A DNA stretch of 64,000 nucleotides from Marmoricola endophyticus (GCF_014644415.1 NZ_BMKQ01000001.1:2553119-2617118), one strand, 5' to 3'; positions 27,768 to 36,532 are shown, counted from the stretch's first letter. The notes: generated by a model from the letters alone, not told the origin. Made by a program: numbers and translations.

Positions 27768-28402
27768 GCCTGTCCAAGGACGAGATGGCGGCCCGGGTCG
27801 CGGCGGACATCCCGGCGGGGTCGTACGTCAACCTCGGCATCGGGCAGCCGACGCTGGTCGCCGACCACCTCACGCCCGGCGCGGGCGTGGTGCTGCACAC
27901 CGAGAACGGCATGCTCAACATGGGCCCCGGGGCGCACGGCGAAGACGTCGACCCGGACCTGACCAACGCAGGCAAGCAGCCGGTCACCGAGCTGCCGGGG
28001 GCGTCGTACTTCGACTCCGCGGCGTCGTTCGCGATGATGCGCGCCGGGCACCTCGACGTCTGCGTGCTGGGAGCGTTCCAGGTCGCCGCGAACGGCGACC
28101 TGGCCAACTGGAGCACCGGTGAGCCAGACGCCATCCCGGCCGTCGGTGGCGCGATGGACCTCGCGATCGGCGCGAGGGACGTGTTCGTGATGATGAGCCT
28201 GTTCGCCAAGGACGGCAGCCCGAAGCTCGTCCCGGCCTGCACGTACCCGCTGACCGGCGTCGGCTGCGTGACCCGGGTCTTCACCGACCTCGCGGTCTTC
28301 GAGGTCGGCCCAGGAGCCGGAGCCGCCGGCGCCCGCCTCGTGGAGAGCTTCGGGATCGACCGTGCCGAGCTCGAGGACCGGCTCGAGGTCGAGCTCGGCT
28401 AG
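27764..28402 (+). CDS. pcaJ: 3-oxoacid CoA-transferase subunit B
   Basis: A 212-residue beta subunit. The catalytic Glu lies in HTENGML near residue 45, and [11 protein letters not shown] near 24 is a family motif. With PcaI it activates 3-oxoadipate to its CoA ester, which PcaF then cleaves. Gene order F-I-J with 4-base overlaps implies one mRNA with coupled translation. The TAG stop shares its bases with the stop of the convergent TetR gene (CTAG). Confidence 0.93.
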   Translation: MSLSKDEMAARVAADIPAGSYVNLGIGQPTLVADHLTPGAGVVLHTENGMLNMGPGAHGEDVDPDLTNAGKQPVTELPGASYFDSAASFAMMRAGHLDVCVLGAFQVAANGDLANWSTGEPDAIPAVGGAMDLAIGARDVFVMMSLFAKDGSPKLVPACTYPLTGVGCVTRVFTDLAVFEVGPGAGAAGARLVESFGIDRAELEDRLEVELG

Positions 28403-29166
28403 CTCTCCTCGGCGTCCTGCGTGTCGACCTTGATCCGCGCGATGCGGTCGAGCAGGTCCTCGAGCGCCAGCTCGAACTCGTCCGCCGCGCGGTCCTGGGC
28501 CAGCAGGTGGCGCAGGTCGTCCACGCCCGGGTAGTCCGCCAGGCTGCTCTCCGCCGTCGTGTCCTCGACCACGTCGAGCGGGCCGACGTCGGCCCCGCGC
28601 GCGGCGACCTCGAGGAGCAGGCTGCCGAGCAGGAAGCTGGTGAAGGCGCGGTAGGCCGAGGCGGTGCCCTCGCGGCTGAAACCCTCGGAGCGCAGACCCC
28701 CGACGAAGCTCTCGACCCAGTCGAGGCTGCGCAACGGTGGGCGGAGCCACGGAGCCTCCGGCGGTCGCGAGGCCACGAGCGGGAACGACTTGGGGTGGGC
28801 GATCGCGACGCGGCGCACGCCGTGCGCCATCCGCTGCAGGAAGTCCTGCCACCCGTCCCGCGGCGTGGAGAGCACGTCGTCATCGGCGTACATCGTCTCG
28901 ATCAGGCGGTCGACGACACTGTCCAGCAGCTCCTCCTTGCCGGGCACGTAGCGGTAGAGGCTCATCGCCTCCACGCCGAGCGCGTGACCCAGCCGGCGCA
29001 TGGTGAGGTTCCCTGGACCGAGCTGCTCGACGAGGTCGAGCGCGGCATCGACGATGCGGTCCCGCTCGAGCGGGACGCGCTCGGAGGGGGGCGAGTCCCC
29101 CTCCACGACGGCAGCGTCGGCGTCCGGCGGGGGATCCGCCGGTGGTTCGTCGGTGGGGTTCGGCAC
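28399..29166 (-). CDS. TetR family regulator with a TetR-like C-terminal domain
   Basis: A regulator of about 255 residues. After a proline-rich acidic leader, the helix-turn-helix spans [20 protein letters not shown] to [17 protein letters not shown]. The large C-terminal domain fits the tetracycline-repressor-like C-terminal family. I place the start at GTG 29166 because GAGGAGGG lies seven bases upstream; the frame also stays open to a GTG at 29199 and a TTG at 29208. It is divergent from csbD and its stop overlaps the pcaJ stop. Palindromes in the gap with csbD are likely operators. Confidence 0.88.
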   Translation of the reverse strand: MPNPTDEPPADPPPDADAAVVEGDSPPSERVPLERDRIVDAALDLVEQLGPGNLTMRRLGHALGVEAMSLYRYVPGKEELLDSVVDRLIETMYADDDVLSTPRDGWQDFLQRMAHGVRRVAIAHPKSFPLVASRPPEAPWLRPPLRSLDWVESFVGGLRSEGFSREGTASAYRAFTSFLLGSLLLEVAARGADVGPLDVVEDTTAESSLADYPGVDDLRHLLAQDRAADEFELALEDLLDRIARIKVDTQDAEES

Positions 29167-29217
29167 CGCGCGGCCCTCCTCGAGTAGCGCTGCGCTCACC
29201 CTACGCAAGCGCGAGGT

Positions 29218-29252
29218 TTACGACGTAAGCCTTCCGTGCTTATGGTGTAAGC
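29218..29252. promoter_or_regulatory. Two inverted repeats between TetR and csbD, candidate operator
   Basis: TTACG-A-CGTAA lies at 29218-29228 and GCTTA-TGGTG-TAAGC at 29238-29252. Both contain GTAAGC-like ends and are the only AT-rich stretch in the gap. They are a plausible binding site for the divergent TetR protein. A stress-sigma promoter starting at GTTT (29217) is an alternative reading. Confidence 0.5.
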
Positions 29253-29301
29253 GAGCGACGCGGTCGAGCACCGGTCGGTACATCGAGACGAGGAGGACCT
29301 C

Positions 29302-29475
29302 ATGGGACTTGCGGACAAGGCCAAGAACGCTGCGGAGGACGCGATCGGCAAGGCGAAGGAGGCGGTCGGCAACCTGGCCGACGACGACGAGATGAAGGCC
29401 GAGGGCAAGAAGGACCAGGCCGCGTCGTCGGTGAAGGACGCCGGGGAGAACGTGAAGGACGCCTTCAAGAAGTAG
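29302..29475 (+). CDS. CsbD family stress protein
   Basis: A 57-residue, lysine- and alanine-rich hydrophilic protein (MGLADKAKNAAEDAIGKAKE at the start) of the CsbD family. These proteins are abundant under general stress and are sigma-B dependent in Bacillus; their molecular role is unknown. AGGAGG about six bases before the ATG is a strong ribosome binding site. It precedes an Asp23-type envelope stress operon, and its 3' end overlaps a convergent gene by 11 bases. Confidence 0.9.
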   Translation: MGLADKAKNAAEDAIGKAKEAVGNLADDDEMKAEGKKDQAASSVKDAGENVKDAFKK

Positions 29476-29773
29476 GCGGGCGGTCCAGGGCGACACGGCT
29501 GCCGCCCTGCTGGTCGACGTCGACGACTCGGACGTCGACCAGGGGGGCGTGGCTCCCGTCGAGGTCCTCCAGGGCGTGGACGGCGAGCACGCGAGCCAGG
29601 CGTGCGACCTCGTCCACGTGCGCGCCGAACCTGACGACGATGTCGACCCGTACGTCGCCGCGACCCACGACCACGCGTCGCACGACGCCGTCGACGAGCC
29701 GTGAGCCGACCCGGTCGGCGATCACGGCCGCGACACCCGAACGACCCGAGAACACCACCCGATCATCATGCAC
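29465..29773 (-). CDS. Small Asp23-like protein
   Basis: A 102-residue protein read from GTG 29773. The central and C-terminal part (DVRVDIVVRFGAHVDEVARL, then a LEDLDGSHAPLVDVRV segment) resembles the Asp23/Gls24 fold, in which an amphipathic strand and helix are followed by V-V-V-D. It lies opposite to, and just before, the Asp23 operon that begins at 29862. The similarity is by eye only, and it could be an unrelated small protein. The N-terminal 25 residues show no feature. Confidence 0.5.
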   Translation of the reverse strand: MHDDRVVFSGRSGVAAVIADRVGSRLVDGVVRRVVVGRGDVRVDIVVRFGAHVDEVARLARVLAVHALEDLDGSHAPLVDVRVVDVDQQGGSRVALDRPPTS

Positions 29774-29861
29774 TCGCCGACGACGACCGCGTCGTCGACG
29801 CGTGTGAGGATGACAGCGGGCCCGTGAGCCGGGCCCGACCACCAGCGACAGGAGCGCGCGG

Positions 29862-30410
29862 ATGAGCGACGAGACGACGAGCACCGACAAGGCGAGCGAG
29901 CAGGCGGTCAGCACTCCCGGCAAGTCCGGGACCACGACGCCGCAGGTCTCCACCAAGGGCGCCGCCACAGCAGTCAAGGCCACCGAGGCGACCGCGTCGC
30001 CGAGCGTGCTGATCTCCGACCACGGGCGTACCACCATCGCCGACGCGGTCGTGTCCAAGATCGCGGGCATCGCGACCCGTGAGGTCCGTGGCGTGTACGC
30101 GCTCGGCAGCCGCACCGACCGGGCCGTCGGAGCGCTGCGCGGCCGGATCCCGGGCAGCTCGGTCAACGTCACCCAGGGCATCTCGGTCGAGGTGGGGGAG
30201 ACGCAGGCGGCGGTCGACATCCAGCTGATCGCGGAGTACGGCTTCGCTCTCGCCGACCTCGCCGGTGAGATCCGCGCCAGCATCATCGCCGCGCTGGAGG
30301 AGATGACCGGCCTCGAGGTCACCGAGGTCAACATCGAGATCCAGGACGTGCACCTCAGCACGCCCGAGGAAGAGGCCGAGGCGGAGCCCGCCCAGCCTCG
30401 CGTCCAGTGA
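29862..30410 (+). CDS. Asp23/Gls24 family envelope stress protein
   Basis: A 182-residue protein. The first 50 residues are Ser/Thr/Ala-rich and disordered, then an Asp23 domain runs from ISDHGRTTIADAVVSKIAG to VTEVNIEIQDVHL. In Staphylococcus, Asp23 is held at the membrane by AmaP and affects cell-wall stress responses. It is the first gene of a five-gene run, each overlapping the next or nearly so. AGGAG precedes the ATG. The C terminus is Glu-rich. Confidence 0.92.
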   Translation: MSDETTSTDKASEQAVSTPGKSGTTTPQVSTKGAATAVKATEATASPSVLISDHGRTTIADAVVSKIAGIATREVRGVYALGSRTDRAVGALRGRIPGSSVNVTQGISVEVGETQAAVDIQLIAEYGFALADLAGEIRASIIAALEEMTGLEVTEVNIEIQDVHLSTPEEEAEAEPAQPRVQ

Positions 30411-30586
30411 ACGCCGCGGCCGTCGGCCTCCTGGCCGGACTGCTCCTCGGCGTCGCCGGCGCCGCCGGAGGCTTCATCGGGTTCCTGGTCGCGCTGGTGC
30501 TGGGCGCCGTCGGCTTCCTGGTCGGCGGACAGCTCGACGGCGACGTCGACCTCTCCTCGCTGGTCCGCAAGCGCGACCGTGACTGA
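30407..30586 (+). CDS. Small membrane protein of the Asp23 operon (DUF2273-like)
   Basis: A 59-residue protein: two glycine-rich hydrophobic segments (VGLLAGLLLGVAGAAGG and FLVALVLGAVGFLVGG) followed by a charged tail LSSLVRKRDRD. DUF2273-like small membrane proteins accompany Asp23 genes in many Gram-positives. The GTG start overlaps the Asp23 stop (GTGA) and its own stop lies inside the next gene. Confidence 0.8.
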   Translation: MNAAAVGLLAGLLLGVAGAAGGFIGFLVALVLGAVGFLVGGQLDGDVDLSSLVRKRDRD

Positions 30587-30950
30587 GCTGAGGCCGGCCG
30601 ACCGCGGCACCGAGATCGTCGATCCCGCCCAGCGGGGGCGCACGCTGCTGTCGGACAAGGTGATCGAGTCGACGGCGGTGATCGCCGCCGGCGAGGTGGA
30701 GGCGGTCGTCGACGCGCGTCGTGTCGTACGCCGCAGCCTGCCCAGCGCGGCGGTCGTCGTACGCAATGCGGAGAGCAGGATCTCCGTGGACGTCGCCTCC
30801 ACCTGGCCGATGCCGCTGTCCCACGTCGCCCAGCAGGTGCGCAGCCACGTGCACGACCGTGTGCAGGCACTCACCGGGCTGCCGGTCGCGGCGGTCGACG
30901 TGACGGTCGCGGCGCTCGTCGAGCCCGAGCCGGAGGTGAGGGTCCGGTGA
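30579..30950 (+). CDS. Second Asp23-like protein
   Basis: A 123-residue protein related to Asp23, with LLSDKVIESTAVIAAGEVEA near the N terminus and a VDVTVAALVEPEPEV end where Asp23 has its final strand. It starts at GTG 30579 inside the preceding gene (8-base overlap), and its stop overlaps the next start. A second, divergent Asp23 copy in one operon is common in actinobacteria. Confidence 0.8.
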   Translation: MTELRPADRGTEIVDPAQRGRTLLSDKVIESTAVIAAGEVEAVVDARRVVRRSLPSAAVVVRNAESRISVDVASTWPMPLSHVAQQVRSHVHDRVQALTGLPVAAVDVTVAALVEPEPEVRVR

Positions 30951-31576
30951 GCACGCTCCCCGCGGTCCCCGACGACACCGCCGACGTCGCCCGGCCCGAC
31001 GAGGCCGTCCCGGACGCCGAGGCGGCGCTGTCGGCGGCCAAGCCGGCGGTCGGCACCGGTGCGGTCCCGCTGGTCGCGCAGCTCGTGGCGCTGGCGCTGA
31101 TCTGCCTCGGCGCCGTCGGCGTGCAGAGCGCGCTGGTCGTCTGGGGCATGGTGCCCGGGCCGGCGTGGACCTCGGTGGGCATCGACGCCGCCGACCGGGT
31201 GCGGCGCGAGGACGTGTGGGTCCTGGTCGCCGGCATCGTCGCCGTCGTCGTCGGCCTCCTCGTCCTGCGGGTCGCGCTGCACCGGCGGCCACGACGAGGG
31301 CTGCCCGTGGCCGCCACGACCGCCGTCGACCTGCGCCCGCGCGACCTGGTGCGGCTGGCCGAGAACCTGCTGGCCGGACCCGGTGCGGTGACGGGCGCAC
31401 GGGCGAAGGCCTCGCGTCGTCGGCTGAAGGTCGACGTCGTGTCCGGTGCGACCCCGGACCAGCGTGCGGCGGTGGCTGCCGACGTACGAGAGCGGCTCGA
31501 GCCGCTGCTCCTCGCCATGGCCCGTCGGCCCCGCCTGCGGGTGAAGGTCCGCGACGCGTCCGGATCGAGGGCCTGA
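30947..31576 (+). CDS. Membrane protein of the Asp23 operon (DUF6286-like)
   Basis: A 209-residue protein with an acidic N-terminal tail (about 1-40) and two membrane spans (about 42-68 and 92-110). Between them is a loop with WTSVGIDAADRVRREDVWV. The basic C-terminal domain (about 118-209), RLRVKVRD at the end, resembles the Asp23-like end of AmaP. Such genes sit in the same position in Streptomyces Asp23 operons. Function is unknown; a membrane anchor for the Asp23 proteins is likely. Confidence 0.75.
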   Translation: MSTLPAVPDDTADVARPDEAVPDAEAALSAAKPAVGTGAVPLVAQLVALALICLGAVGVQSALVVWGMVPGPAWTSVGIDAADRVRREDVWVLVAGIVAVVVGLLVLRVALHRRPRRGLPVAATTAVDLRPRDLVRLAENLLAGPGAVTGARAKASRRRLKVDVVSGATPDQRAAVAADVRERLEPLLLAMARRPRLRVKVRDASGSRA

Positions 31577-32136
31577 TGAGTCGCACGATGCACGCCTTCG
31601 ACCGGTTGGTGACGCTGCTGCTCGCCCTCGTGCTCCTCGTGGCCGGCGCTGCGCTGTGCTGGTGGTGGAGCGGGGAGCCGGTCGCGGAGCTCGGCGGGCG
31701 TGCTCCCGACCTGGCCAGCACCTCGGCAGCACGCGACGTCGTCGCGGCCGGGTGGTGGCCGTGGGCCGCCGGCATCGGCGGTCTCGTTTTCGCGCTCCTC
31801 GGCCTGCTGTGGATCGCGCGCCACCTGCGACGCCCGGGCGTACGCCGGCTCACCCTCGGCGGCTCGGACGCCTCCGGGCGCCTCCAGGTCTCCGCCTCAC
31901 GTGCCGCGGGGGCGGCCGCGACCGCGCTGGCCGCGCACACCCACGGCGTACGGTCCGCCGACGGCGTGGTGGTCCGCGACCGTGGCCAGCTGGTCGCCCG
32001 GCTCTCCGCCGTCCTCGACCCCACCGCCGACCTCGCGCTCGTCGCCCGTCGCTGCGACGAGGTGTCCGGTCAGCTGCGGCAGGTGCTCGAGCGCGACGAC
32101 CTGCGCTGCCGGGTCGAGCTGCGCGTCGGGCGCTGA
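31576..32136 (+). CDS. AmaP-like membrane anchor of the Asp23 operon
   Basis: A 186-residue protein with an N-terminal span (about 10-32), a second span near 60-80, and a cytoplasmic domain ending in DDLRCRVELRVGR. Two spans followed by an Asp23-like domain match AmaP, the membrane anchor that recruits Asp23. The ATG overlaps the previous stop (TGATG). It closes the five-gene operon; the next gene starts 36 bases later and is unrelated. Confidence 0.78.
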   Translation: MSRTMHAFDRLVTLLLALVLLVAGAALCWWWSGEPVAELGGRAPDLASTSAARDVVAAGWWPWAAGIGGLVFALLGLLWIARHLRRPGVRRLTLGGSDASGRLQVSASRAAGAAATALAAHTHGVRSADGVVVRDRGQLVARLSAVLDPTADLALVARRCDEVSGQLRQVLERDDLRCRVELRVGR

Positions 32137-32172
32137 GGGAAGCAGCGACGCCGTCGCGCTGTTGCGCCCGCC

Positions 32173-33126
32173 ATGCGAGCAGTCGGAGCGACGGAGTACG
32201 GCGGGCCTGACGTCCTGCGAGTCATCGACGTCGACGAGGAGCGGGTCAGCCCCGGACTCCTGCGGATCCGCGTCAGGGCCGCGGCGGTGAGCCCCACCGA
32301 CACGTTGAAGCGGGCGGGCGCGGACGTCGACGAGGGGGCGCGCCCCGACCCGGCGGTCGTGCCGGGCATGGACCTCGCCGGCGTGCTGCTCGAGATCGGG
32401 CCGGACACCCCGACCGAGCTGAGCGTCGGCGACGACGTCGTGGCGATCGTCGTCCCGGACGGCGGCACGCACGGCGCCTACCGCGAGGAGATCGTGCTGC
32501 CGCGCGGCTCCGTCGTCGCGGCGCCGCAGGGTGCGTCGTACGCCGAGGCCTCGACGCTGCCGATGAACGGGCTCACCGCCCGGCGGGCCCTCGACCAGCT
32601 CGGCCTCGAGCCCGGACAGACGATCGCGGTGACCGGTGCGGCCGGCGCCTTCGGCGGGTACGTCGTCCAGCTGGCCAAGGCGGACGGTCTCACCGTCGTC
32701 GCCGATGCCTCCGAGGCCGACGAGGAGCTGGTCGAGGGTCTCGGTGCCGACCACGTCGTACGCCGTGGTGCCGGCTTCGCCGACGCGGTGCGCGACCTCG
32801 TCCCCGACGGAGTCGACGGCCTGGCCGACGGTGCCCTGCTCGGGGCGGACGCCCTGCCCGCGGTGGCGGAGGGCGGTGCGGTCGCGACGATCCGCGGCTG
32901 GGACGGCAGCGACTCCGAGCGTGACGACCTGCGCTTCGAGCCGGTCTTGGTCCGTGACGCCGCCGAGGACCACGACGCGCTCGACCGCCTGCGCGTCCAG
33001 GCCGAGATGGGCGTGGTCACGCTCCGGGTAGCCGACGTCGTCGGTGCCGACGACGCCGCGGAGGCACACCGCCGGCTCGAGGCCGGCGGGGTCCGCGGGC
33101 GCATGGTGATCAGCTTCGAGCGCTGA
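32173..33126 (+). CDS. NADPH:quinone reductase-like, zinc-free MDR oxidoreductase
   Basis: A 317-residue protein of the medium-chain dehydrogenase/reductase superfamily. The GroES-like half (about 1-125) has VRAAAVSPTDTLKRAG and PGMDLAG, and the Rossmann half has AVTGAAGAFGGYVVQLAK. The structural-zinc Cys cluster of alcohol dehydrogenases is absent. It probably reduces quinones or enones with NADPH; the substrate is unknown. The C terminus GVRGRMVISF matches the family. A degenerate copy of the 13-kb inverted repeat follows the stop. Confidence 0.86.
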   Translation: MRAVGATEYGGPDVLRVIDVDEERVSPGLLRIRVRAAAVSPTDTLKRAGADVDEGARPDPAVVPGMDLAGVLLEIGPDTPTELSVGDDVVAIVVPDGGTHGAYREEIVLPRGSVVAAPQGASYAEASTLPMNGLTARRALDQLGLEPGQTIAVTGAAGAFGGYVVQLAKADGLTVVADASEADEELVEGLGADHVVRRGAGFADAVRDLVPDGVDGLADGALLGADALPAVAEGGAVATIRGWDGSDSERDDLRFEPVLVRDAAEDHDALDRLRVQAEMGVVTLRVADVVGADDAAEAHRRLEAGGVRGRMVISFER

Positions 33127-33159
33127 TCCGGCGCACGTGGGCGTCAGGAGCGCGCCGGG

Positions 33160-33771
33160 TCAGTCCTCGCTGTCGTCGTCGCTTGCCTTCGAGACGACGG
33201 CGCCGGTCTTGGCGTCGATGTTCACCGAGACCTGGTTGCCGGAGGCGTCTCGTACGTCGGCCTCCCAGACCACCTGGCTGCTGTTGTCCCGGGTGTCGAG
33301 GTTGAGCTCGCGGATCGTTCCCGGCTGTGCCTTCGTGACGGCACTCGCCGCGGCCTCGTAGTCCAGCGTCGCGGCGCCCAGCTCGCGCTTGCGCTCGGCG
33401 AGGTCGTCCGCGTCGTCGTCGTCCTTGGTCGGACCGCGGGTGATCTCGGTGCCCTCGGCGTTCGTGGTGGCGTCGGTGGCCGAGCCGTCGTCGGCGGCCA
33501 CGGTGACCTCCCAGCCGCCGTTGTCCTGCTCGATCGAGGTCAGGGTCGCACCCGACACCTTGCCGAGGACCAGTGCGCCGGCCGCCACGAGCTGGCTGCT
33601 CGAGCCGTCGGTGGACGCCGACGTCGTCGGGTCCGCCGGAGCGCTGGTCGACTGCTCCGCGGCCGGGGCACCGTCCCGGTCGTTGCCGTCGTTGTCGCTG
33701 CACCCGGCCAGCGAGAGTGCGAGCAGCACGGCGGAGGAGGAGGCGGCGAGACGGGTCGTCGTACGTGTCAT
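33160..33771 (-). CDS. PepSY-domain lipoprotein
   Basis: A 203-residue lipoprotein. The signal peptide ends in the lipobox LAGC (Cys24), followed by a Ser/Thr/Asp-rich linker to about residue 58. Two PepSY-like units come next (about 65-130 and 130-200), the second ending with VSVNIDAKTGAVV. PepSY domains are thought to bind or restrain proteases or metals outside the cell. The start is nine bases after the stop of the ABC-F gene, so the two may share an mRNA though they have no obvious common role. Confidence 0.85.
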   Translation of the reverse strand: MTRTTTRLAASSSAVLLALSLAGCSDNDGNDRDGAPAAEQSTSAPADPTTSASTDGSSSQLVAAGALVLGKVSGATLTSIEQDNGGWEVTVAADDGSATDATTNAEGTEITRGPTKDDDDADDLAERKRELGAATLDYEAAASAVTKAQPGTIRELNLDTRDNSSQVVWEADVRDASGNQVSVNIDAKTGAVVSKASDDDSED

Positions 33772-33780
33772 GGCGCGATC

Positions 33781-35394
33781 CTAGGAGCGTCTCGGCGGGT
33801 GGGGGAGCAGAGGCACCCGCCGGTCCAGGTCGAGGTCCTCGAGGAAGGCCTCGTCGTGGCTGACCACCACCAGCGCGCCCTCGTACGCCGCCAGCGCCTC
33901 GACGAGGCGGCGCACCCCGGCCACGTCCAGGTCGTTCGTCGGCTCGTCGAGGAGCAGCAGCTGCGGTGCCGGCTCGGCCAGGAGCAGGCAGGCCAGGGTG
34001 GCGCGCAGCCGCTCCCCACCGGAGAGCGTCGCTGCCGGCCGGTCCGCGAGCCGGCCCCGGAACCCGAAGCGTGCCAGCGACCCGCGCAGGTGCTCCTCCT
34101 CCGACCCCGGGGCGACCGCGCGGGCGTTGCCCGCGACGCTCTGGGCAGGGTCGAGCACACCCGAGCGGGTCTGGTCGAGCATCCGCCACGGCACGTGCAC
34201 CCGCGCGGACCCGCTGCGCGGCGGCAGCTCGCCGGTCAGCGCGCGGAGCACCGAGGTCTTGCCGATGCCGTTCGGGCCGGTCAGCGCGACCCGCTCGGGG
34301 CCGCGCAGCACGAGGTCCAGCGGGGCGAGATCGCCGTACGCCGGCACCAGCGCCTGCAACTGCGCCACCTCGCGACGCTCCGGCACCCGCGTCGCAGGCA
34401 GGTCGAGGTGGATCTCGGCCTCCTCGCGCACCCGCTCCTCGGCCGCGTCGGCCCGCTCCCGGGCCGCCTCGACCCGGCCCTCGTGCAGACCGCGGTACCT
34501 CCCTGCCGACTCCTGCGCCTGCATCCGCCGTCCGTGGGCGATGATCTTCGGGACCCGCTTCTCGCGCTCGGCCTTGTCGGCCGTGCGCTTGCGCCCGGCG
34601 AGCGTCGCCCTCGCCTGCACGAGGTCGCGCCGCTCGCGGCGCAGGTCCGCCGCCGCGGTCGTCGCCGCCTGCCGCGCTGCCTCCTGCTCGGTCTCGACCG
34701 CTGCGACGTACGACGACCAGCCGCCGCCGTACCACTCCAGCGTCGTGGTGCCGAGGCGGTCGCGTCGCAGCCCGCCGATGTCGTCCATCTCCTCGAGCAG
34801 CACCCGGTCGTGGCTGGACAGCAGGAGCAGGCCCGGCCATTCGCGGACGACCTGGGTGAGGCGCTGGCGACCGGCGCCGTCGAGGTTGTTGCTGGGCTCG
34901 TCGAGGAGCAGCACGGCGGGCCGGGCGAGCAGGACGCCCGCGAGGCGGAGCAGCGTCCGCTCCCCGCCCGAGACGGCGCCGAGCGGCCGGTCCAGCTCGA
35001 GCCGGCCGAGGCCGACCCGCCCGAGCGAGGCCTCGGCCCGCTCGGCGACGTCCCAGTCCTCGCCGACGGCGTCGAAGTCGGCGACCTCGACCGACCCGGC
35101 CTCGATCGCGGCCAGCGCGCGCAGCGTCGACCCGATCCCGAGGGCGTCGGCGACGGTCCGCGCCGGCTCGGGACCCAGTGCCTGGGGGAGGTAGCCGACC
35201 CGCCCGTCGACGCTCACGCTCCCTCGCTCCGGGGCGAGCTCGCCGGCGAGCAGGCGCAGCAGCGTCGACTTGCCGACGCCGTTGTCGCCGACCAGTCCGT
35301 GGCGGCCGGGTCCCAGGCCGAGGTCGAGCCCGGTCAGCGCGGGGGTGCCGTCGGGCCAGGTGAGCGTGAGGTCGGAGGTGTGCAGTGCGGTCAT
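33781..35394 (-). CDS. ABC-F family ATPase
   Basis: A 537-residue soluble protein with two ABC domains and no membrane spans. Domain 1 has GDNGVGKST near residue 36 and VSGGERT; domain 2 has GPNGIGKTS and LSGGERLR with LLLDEPTNDLD. A charged linker (about 225-320) separates them. ABC-F proteins act on the ribosome, and some protect it from antibiotics. This one resembles actinobacterial members with short, Arg-rich linkers; whether it gives resistance cannot be read from sequence. The 5' flank holds dispersed repeats. Confidence 0.9.
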   Translation of the reverse strand: MTALHTSDLTLTWPDGTPALTGLDLGLGPGRHGLVGDNGVGKSTLLRLLAGELAPERGSVSVDGRVGYLPQALGPEPARTVADALGIGSTLRALAAIEAGSVEVADFDAVGEDWDVAERAEASLGRVGLGRLELDRPLGAVSGGERTLLRLAGVLLARPAVLLLDEPSNNLDGAGRQRLTQVVREWPGLLLLSSHDRVLLEEMDDIGGLRRDRLGTTTLEWYGGGWSSYVAAVETEQEAARQAATTAAADLRRERRDLVQARATLAGRKRTADKAEREKRVPKIIAHGRRMQAQESAGRYRGLHEGRVEAARERADAAEERVREEAEIHLDLPATRVPERREVAQLQALVPAYGDLAPLDLVLRGPERVALTGPNGIGKTSVLRALTGELPPRSGSARVHVPWRMLDQTRSGVLDPAQSVAGNARAVAPGSEEEHLRGSLARFGFRGRLADRPAATLSGGERLRATLACLLLAEPAPQLLLLDEPTNDLDVAGVRRLVEALAAYEGALVVVSHDEAFLEDLDLDRRVPLLPHPPRRS

Positions 35395-35533
35395 GGTGAG
35401 CCCGTTCGTCTCGTGCGGATGAGGACGCAGGGGGACGCAGCGACGCGGAAGCGGGTCGGGTCCCGGGCTCAGCTCTTCATGACGGTCCGACCGTACGGCG
35501 GGTGCTCGCCGCTGTCACCCGCGTTTCCGGTGG

Positions 35534-35712
35534 TGGTCTCGACAGTCGTCTGCGCGCCAGGTGGTCGAGCCCGACCGAGCGCCAGCGAGGGAGGCGGTGT
35601 CCTGAGCAGACGACCGAGGGACGAGGTCGTCGCGTCGAAGGGACGTCGAGACCCACGTCCGGGAGTGGTCTCGACGTCCTCGTTCGCTGCGCTCACGTCG
35701 GGCTCGACCACC
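35534..35712. repeat. Composite block of the dispersed repeat, filling a 333-base gap
   Basis: The gap between the ABC-F start and the next gene (35395-35727) has no supported gene. Its right part holds GGTCTCGAC at 35534, GGTGGTCGAGCCCGACCGAG near 35560, GTCGAGACCC near 35650, then a second GGTCTCGACGTCCTCG copy ending in GGGCTCGACCACC at 35712. At least two repeat units are thus fused or nested. The left part (35395-35530) should carry the ABC-F promoter; no clear boxes are visible. Confidence 0.8.
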
Positions 35713-35727
35713 TTGGGGTCGCCGCGC

Positions 35728-35997
35728 TCACACGCGGGTCAGCGACGCCGCGGGCACCCACTCCTCGACGAGCGCCCAGCGGCCCTCGCGCAGCTGGGCC
35801 GCGTACGCCACGCGGCCCTCCCACCCGCTCGGCGTCCGACGCCACTCCAGCAGCAGGCCGGGGCGGCGTACGCGGCGCGAGCCGTCGGCGGGGTCGCTCA
35901 CCCAGCAGTGCCGGGCGGGGCAGTCCGGCTCGGGCAGCGGCACGGCGGAACGGCTCCGCGCGATCGACCACGCGTCCGCGGCCCCGTTCGTGCTCAT
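35728..35997 (-). CDS. Conserved small actinobacterial protein
   Basis: An 89-residue protein with CWVSDPADG, then RRPGLLLEWRRTPSGWEGRV and a closing VEEWVPAASL. This GLxLEWRR...GW...VEEWVPA pattern is common in small conserved actinobacterial proteins of unknown function. The ATG at 35997 is clear. It is divergent from the deaminase gene across 64 bases, in which an AACACGTGTT palindrome lies at 36012-36021. Confidence 0.75.
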   Translation of the reverse strand: MSTNGAADAWSIARSRSAVPLPEPDCPARHCWVSDPADGSRRVRRPGLLLEWRRTPSGWEGRVAYAAQLREGRWALVEEWVPAASLTRV

Positions 35998-36061
35998 CGC
36001 ACGAGAGTAGAACACGTGTTCGATCCGCATGAGGCGTGCTCGGCCGGGCACCGTGCCGCCC

Positions 36062-36532
36062 ATGACGTCCGCGGACCTCGCCCAGCGCACCATCGACCTC
36101 GCCCTCACCAACGTCGAGCAGGGCGGCAAGCCGTTCGCCTGCGTCGTGGCCGACGCCGACGGCACGGTGCTCACCGAGGCCACCAACCAGGTCGTGCAGA
36201 CCGGGGACGTCACCGCGCACGCCGAGGTGACCGCGATCCGCGGCCTCGCCGAGCGCGGGCGCACCAGCCTCGCGGGCTGCACGGTGTACGTCACGGCGTT
36301 CCCGTGCCCGATGTGCCTGGCGGCGCTGTACTACGCCGACCCCGATCAGGTCGTCTTCGCCGCCACCCGGGAGCAGGAGGGCGAGCACTACGAGGACGGC
36401 GGGCGCTGGATGACGCTGGCGAGCTTCTACGACGAGATCGGTCCCGCCGGTGACCGCTCGCTGCCCCTGACGCAGGGCGAGGTCGAGGACCCGGCGGCGC
36501 CGTTCCGGGCGTACGCCGCGACGCCCGGCTGA
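36062..36532 (+). CDS. Nucleoside/nucleobase deaminase
   Basis: A 156-residue zinc enzyme of the cytidine/guanine deaminase family. The motif HAE (His53 to Glu55) and PCPMC (Cys82 and Cys85) supply zinc and the proton shuttle. Length and the GGKPFACVVAD segment fit guanine deaminase-like or tRNA-adenosine deaminase-like proteins; the true substrate is undecided. The ATG at 36062 is taken because it begins the fold; the frame is open upstream to 36029. It stands alone, 54 bases before the sulfatase gene. Confidence 0.87.
   Translation: MTSADLAQRTIDLALTNVEQGGKPFACVVADADGTVLTEATNQVVQTGDVTAHAEVTAIRGLAERGRTSLAGCTVYVTAFPCPMCLAALYYADPDQVVFAATREQEGEHYEDGGRWMTLASFYDEIGPAGDRSLPLTQGEVEDPAAPFRAYAATPG

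Noticed and set aside
35469..35711. 80-residue minus-strand open frame in the gap after the ABC-F gene
   Set aside because: It is the translation of dispersed repeat sequence (VETT, RGSRRP and similar) with no gene-like start or family match.
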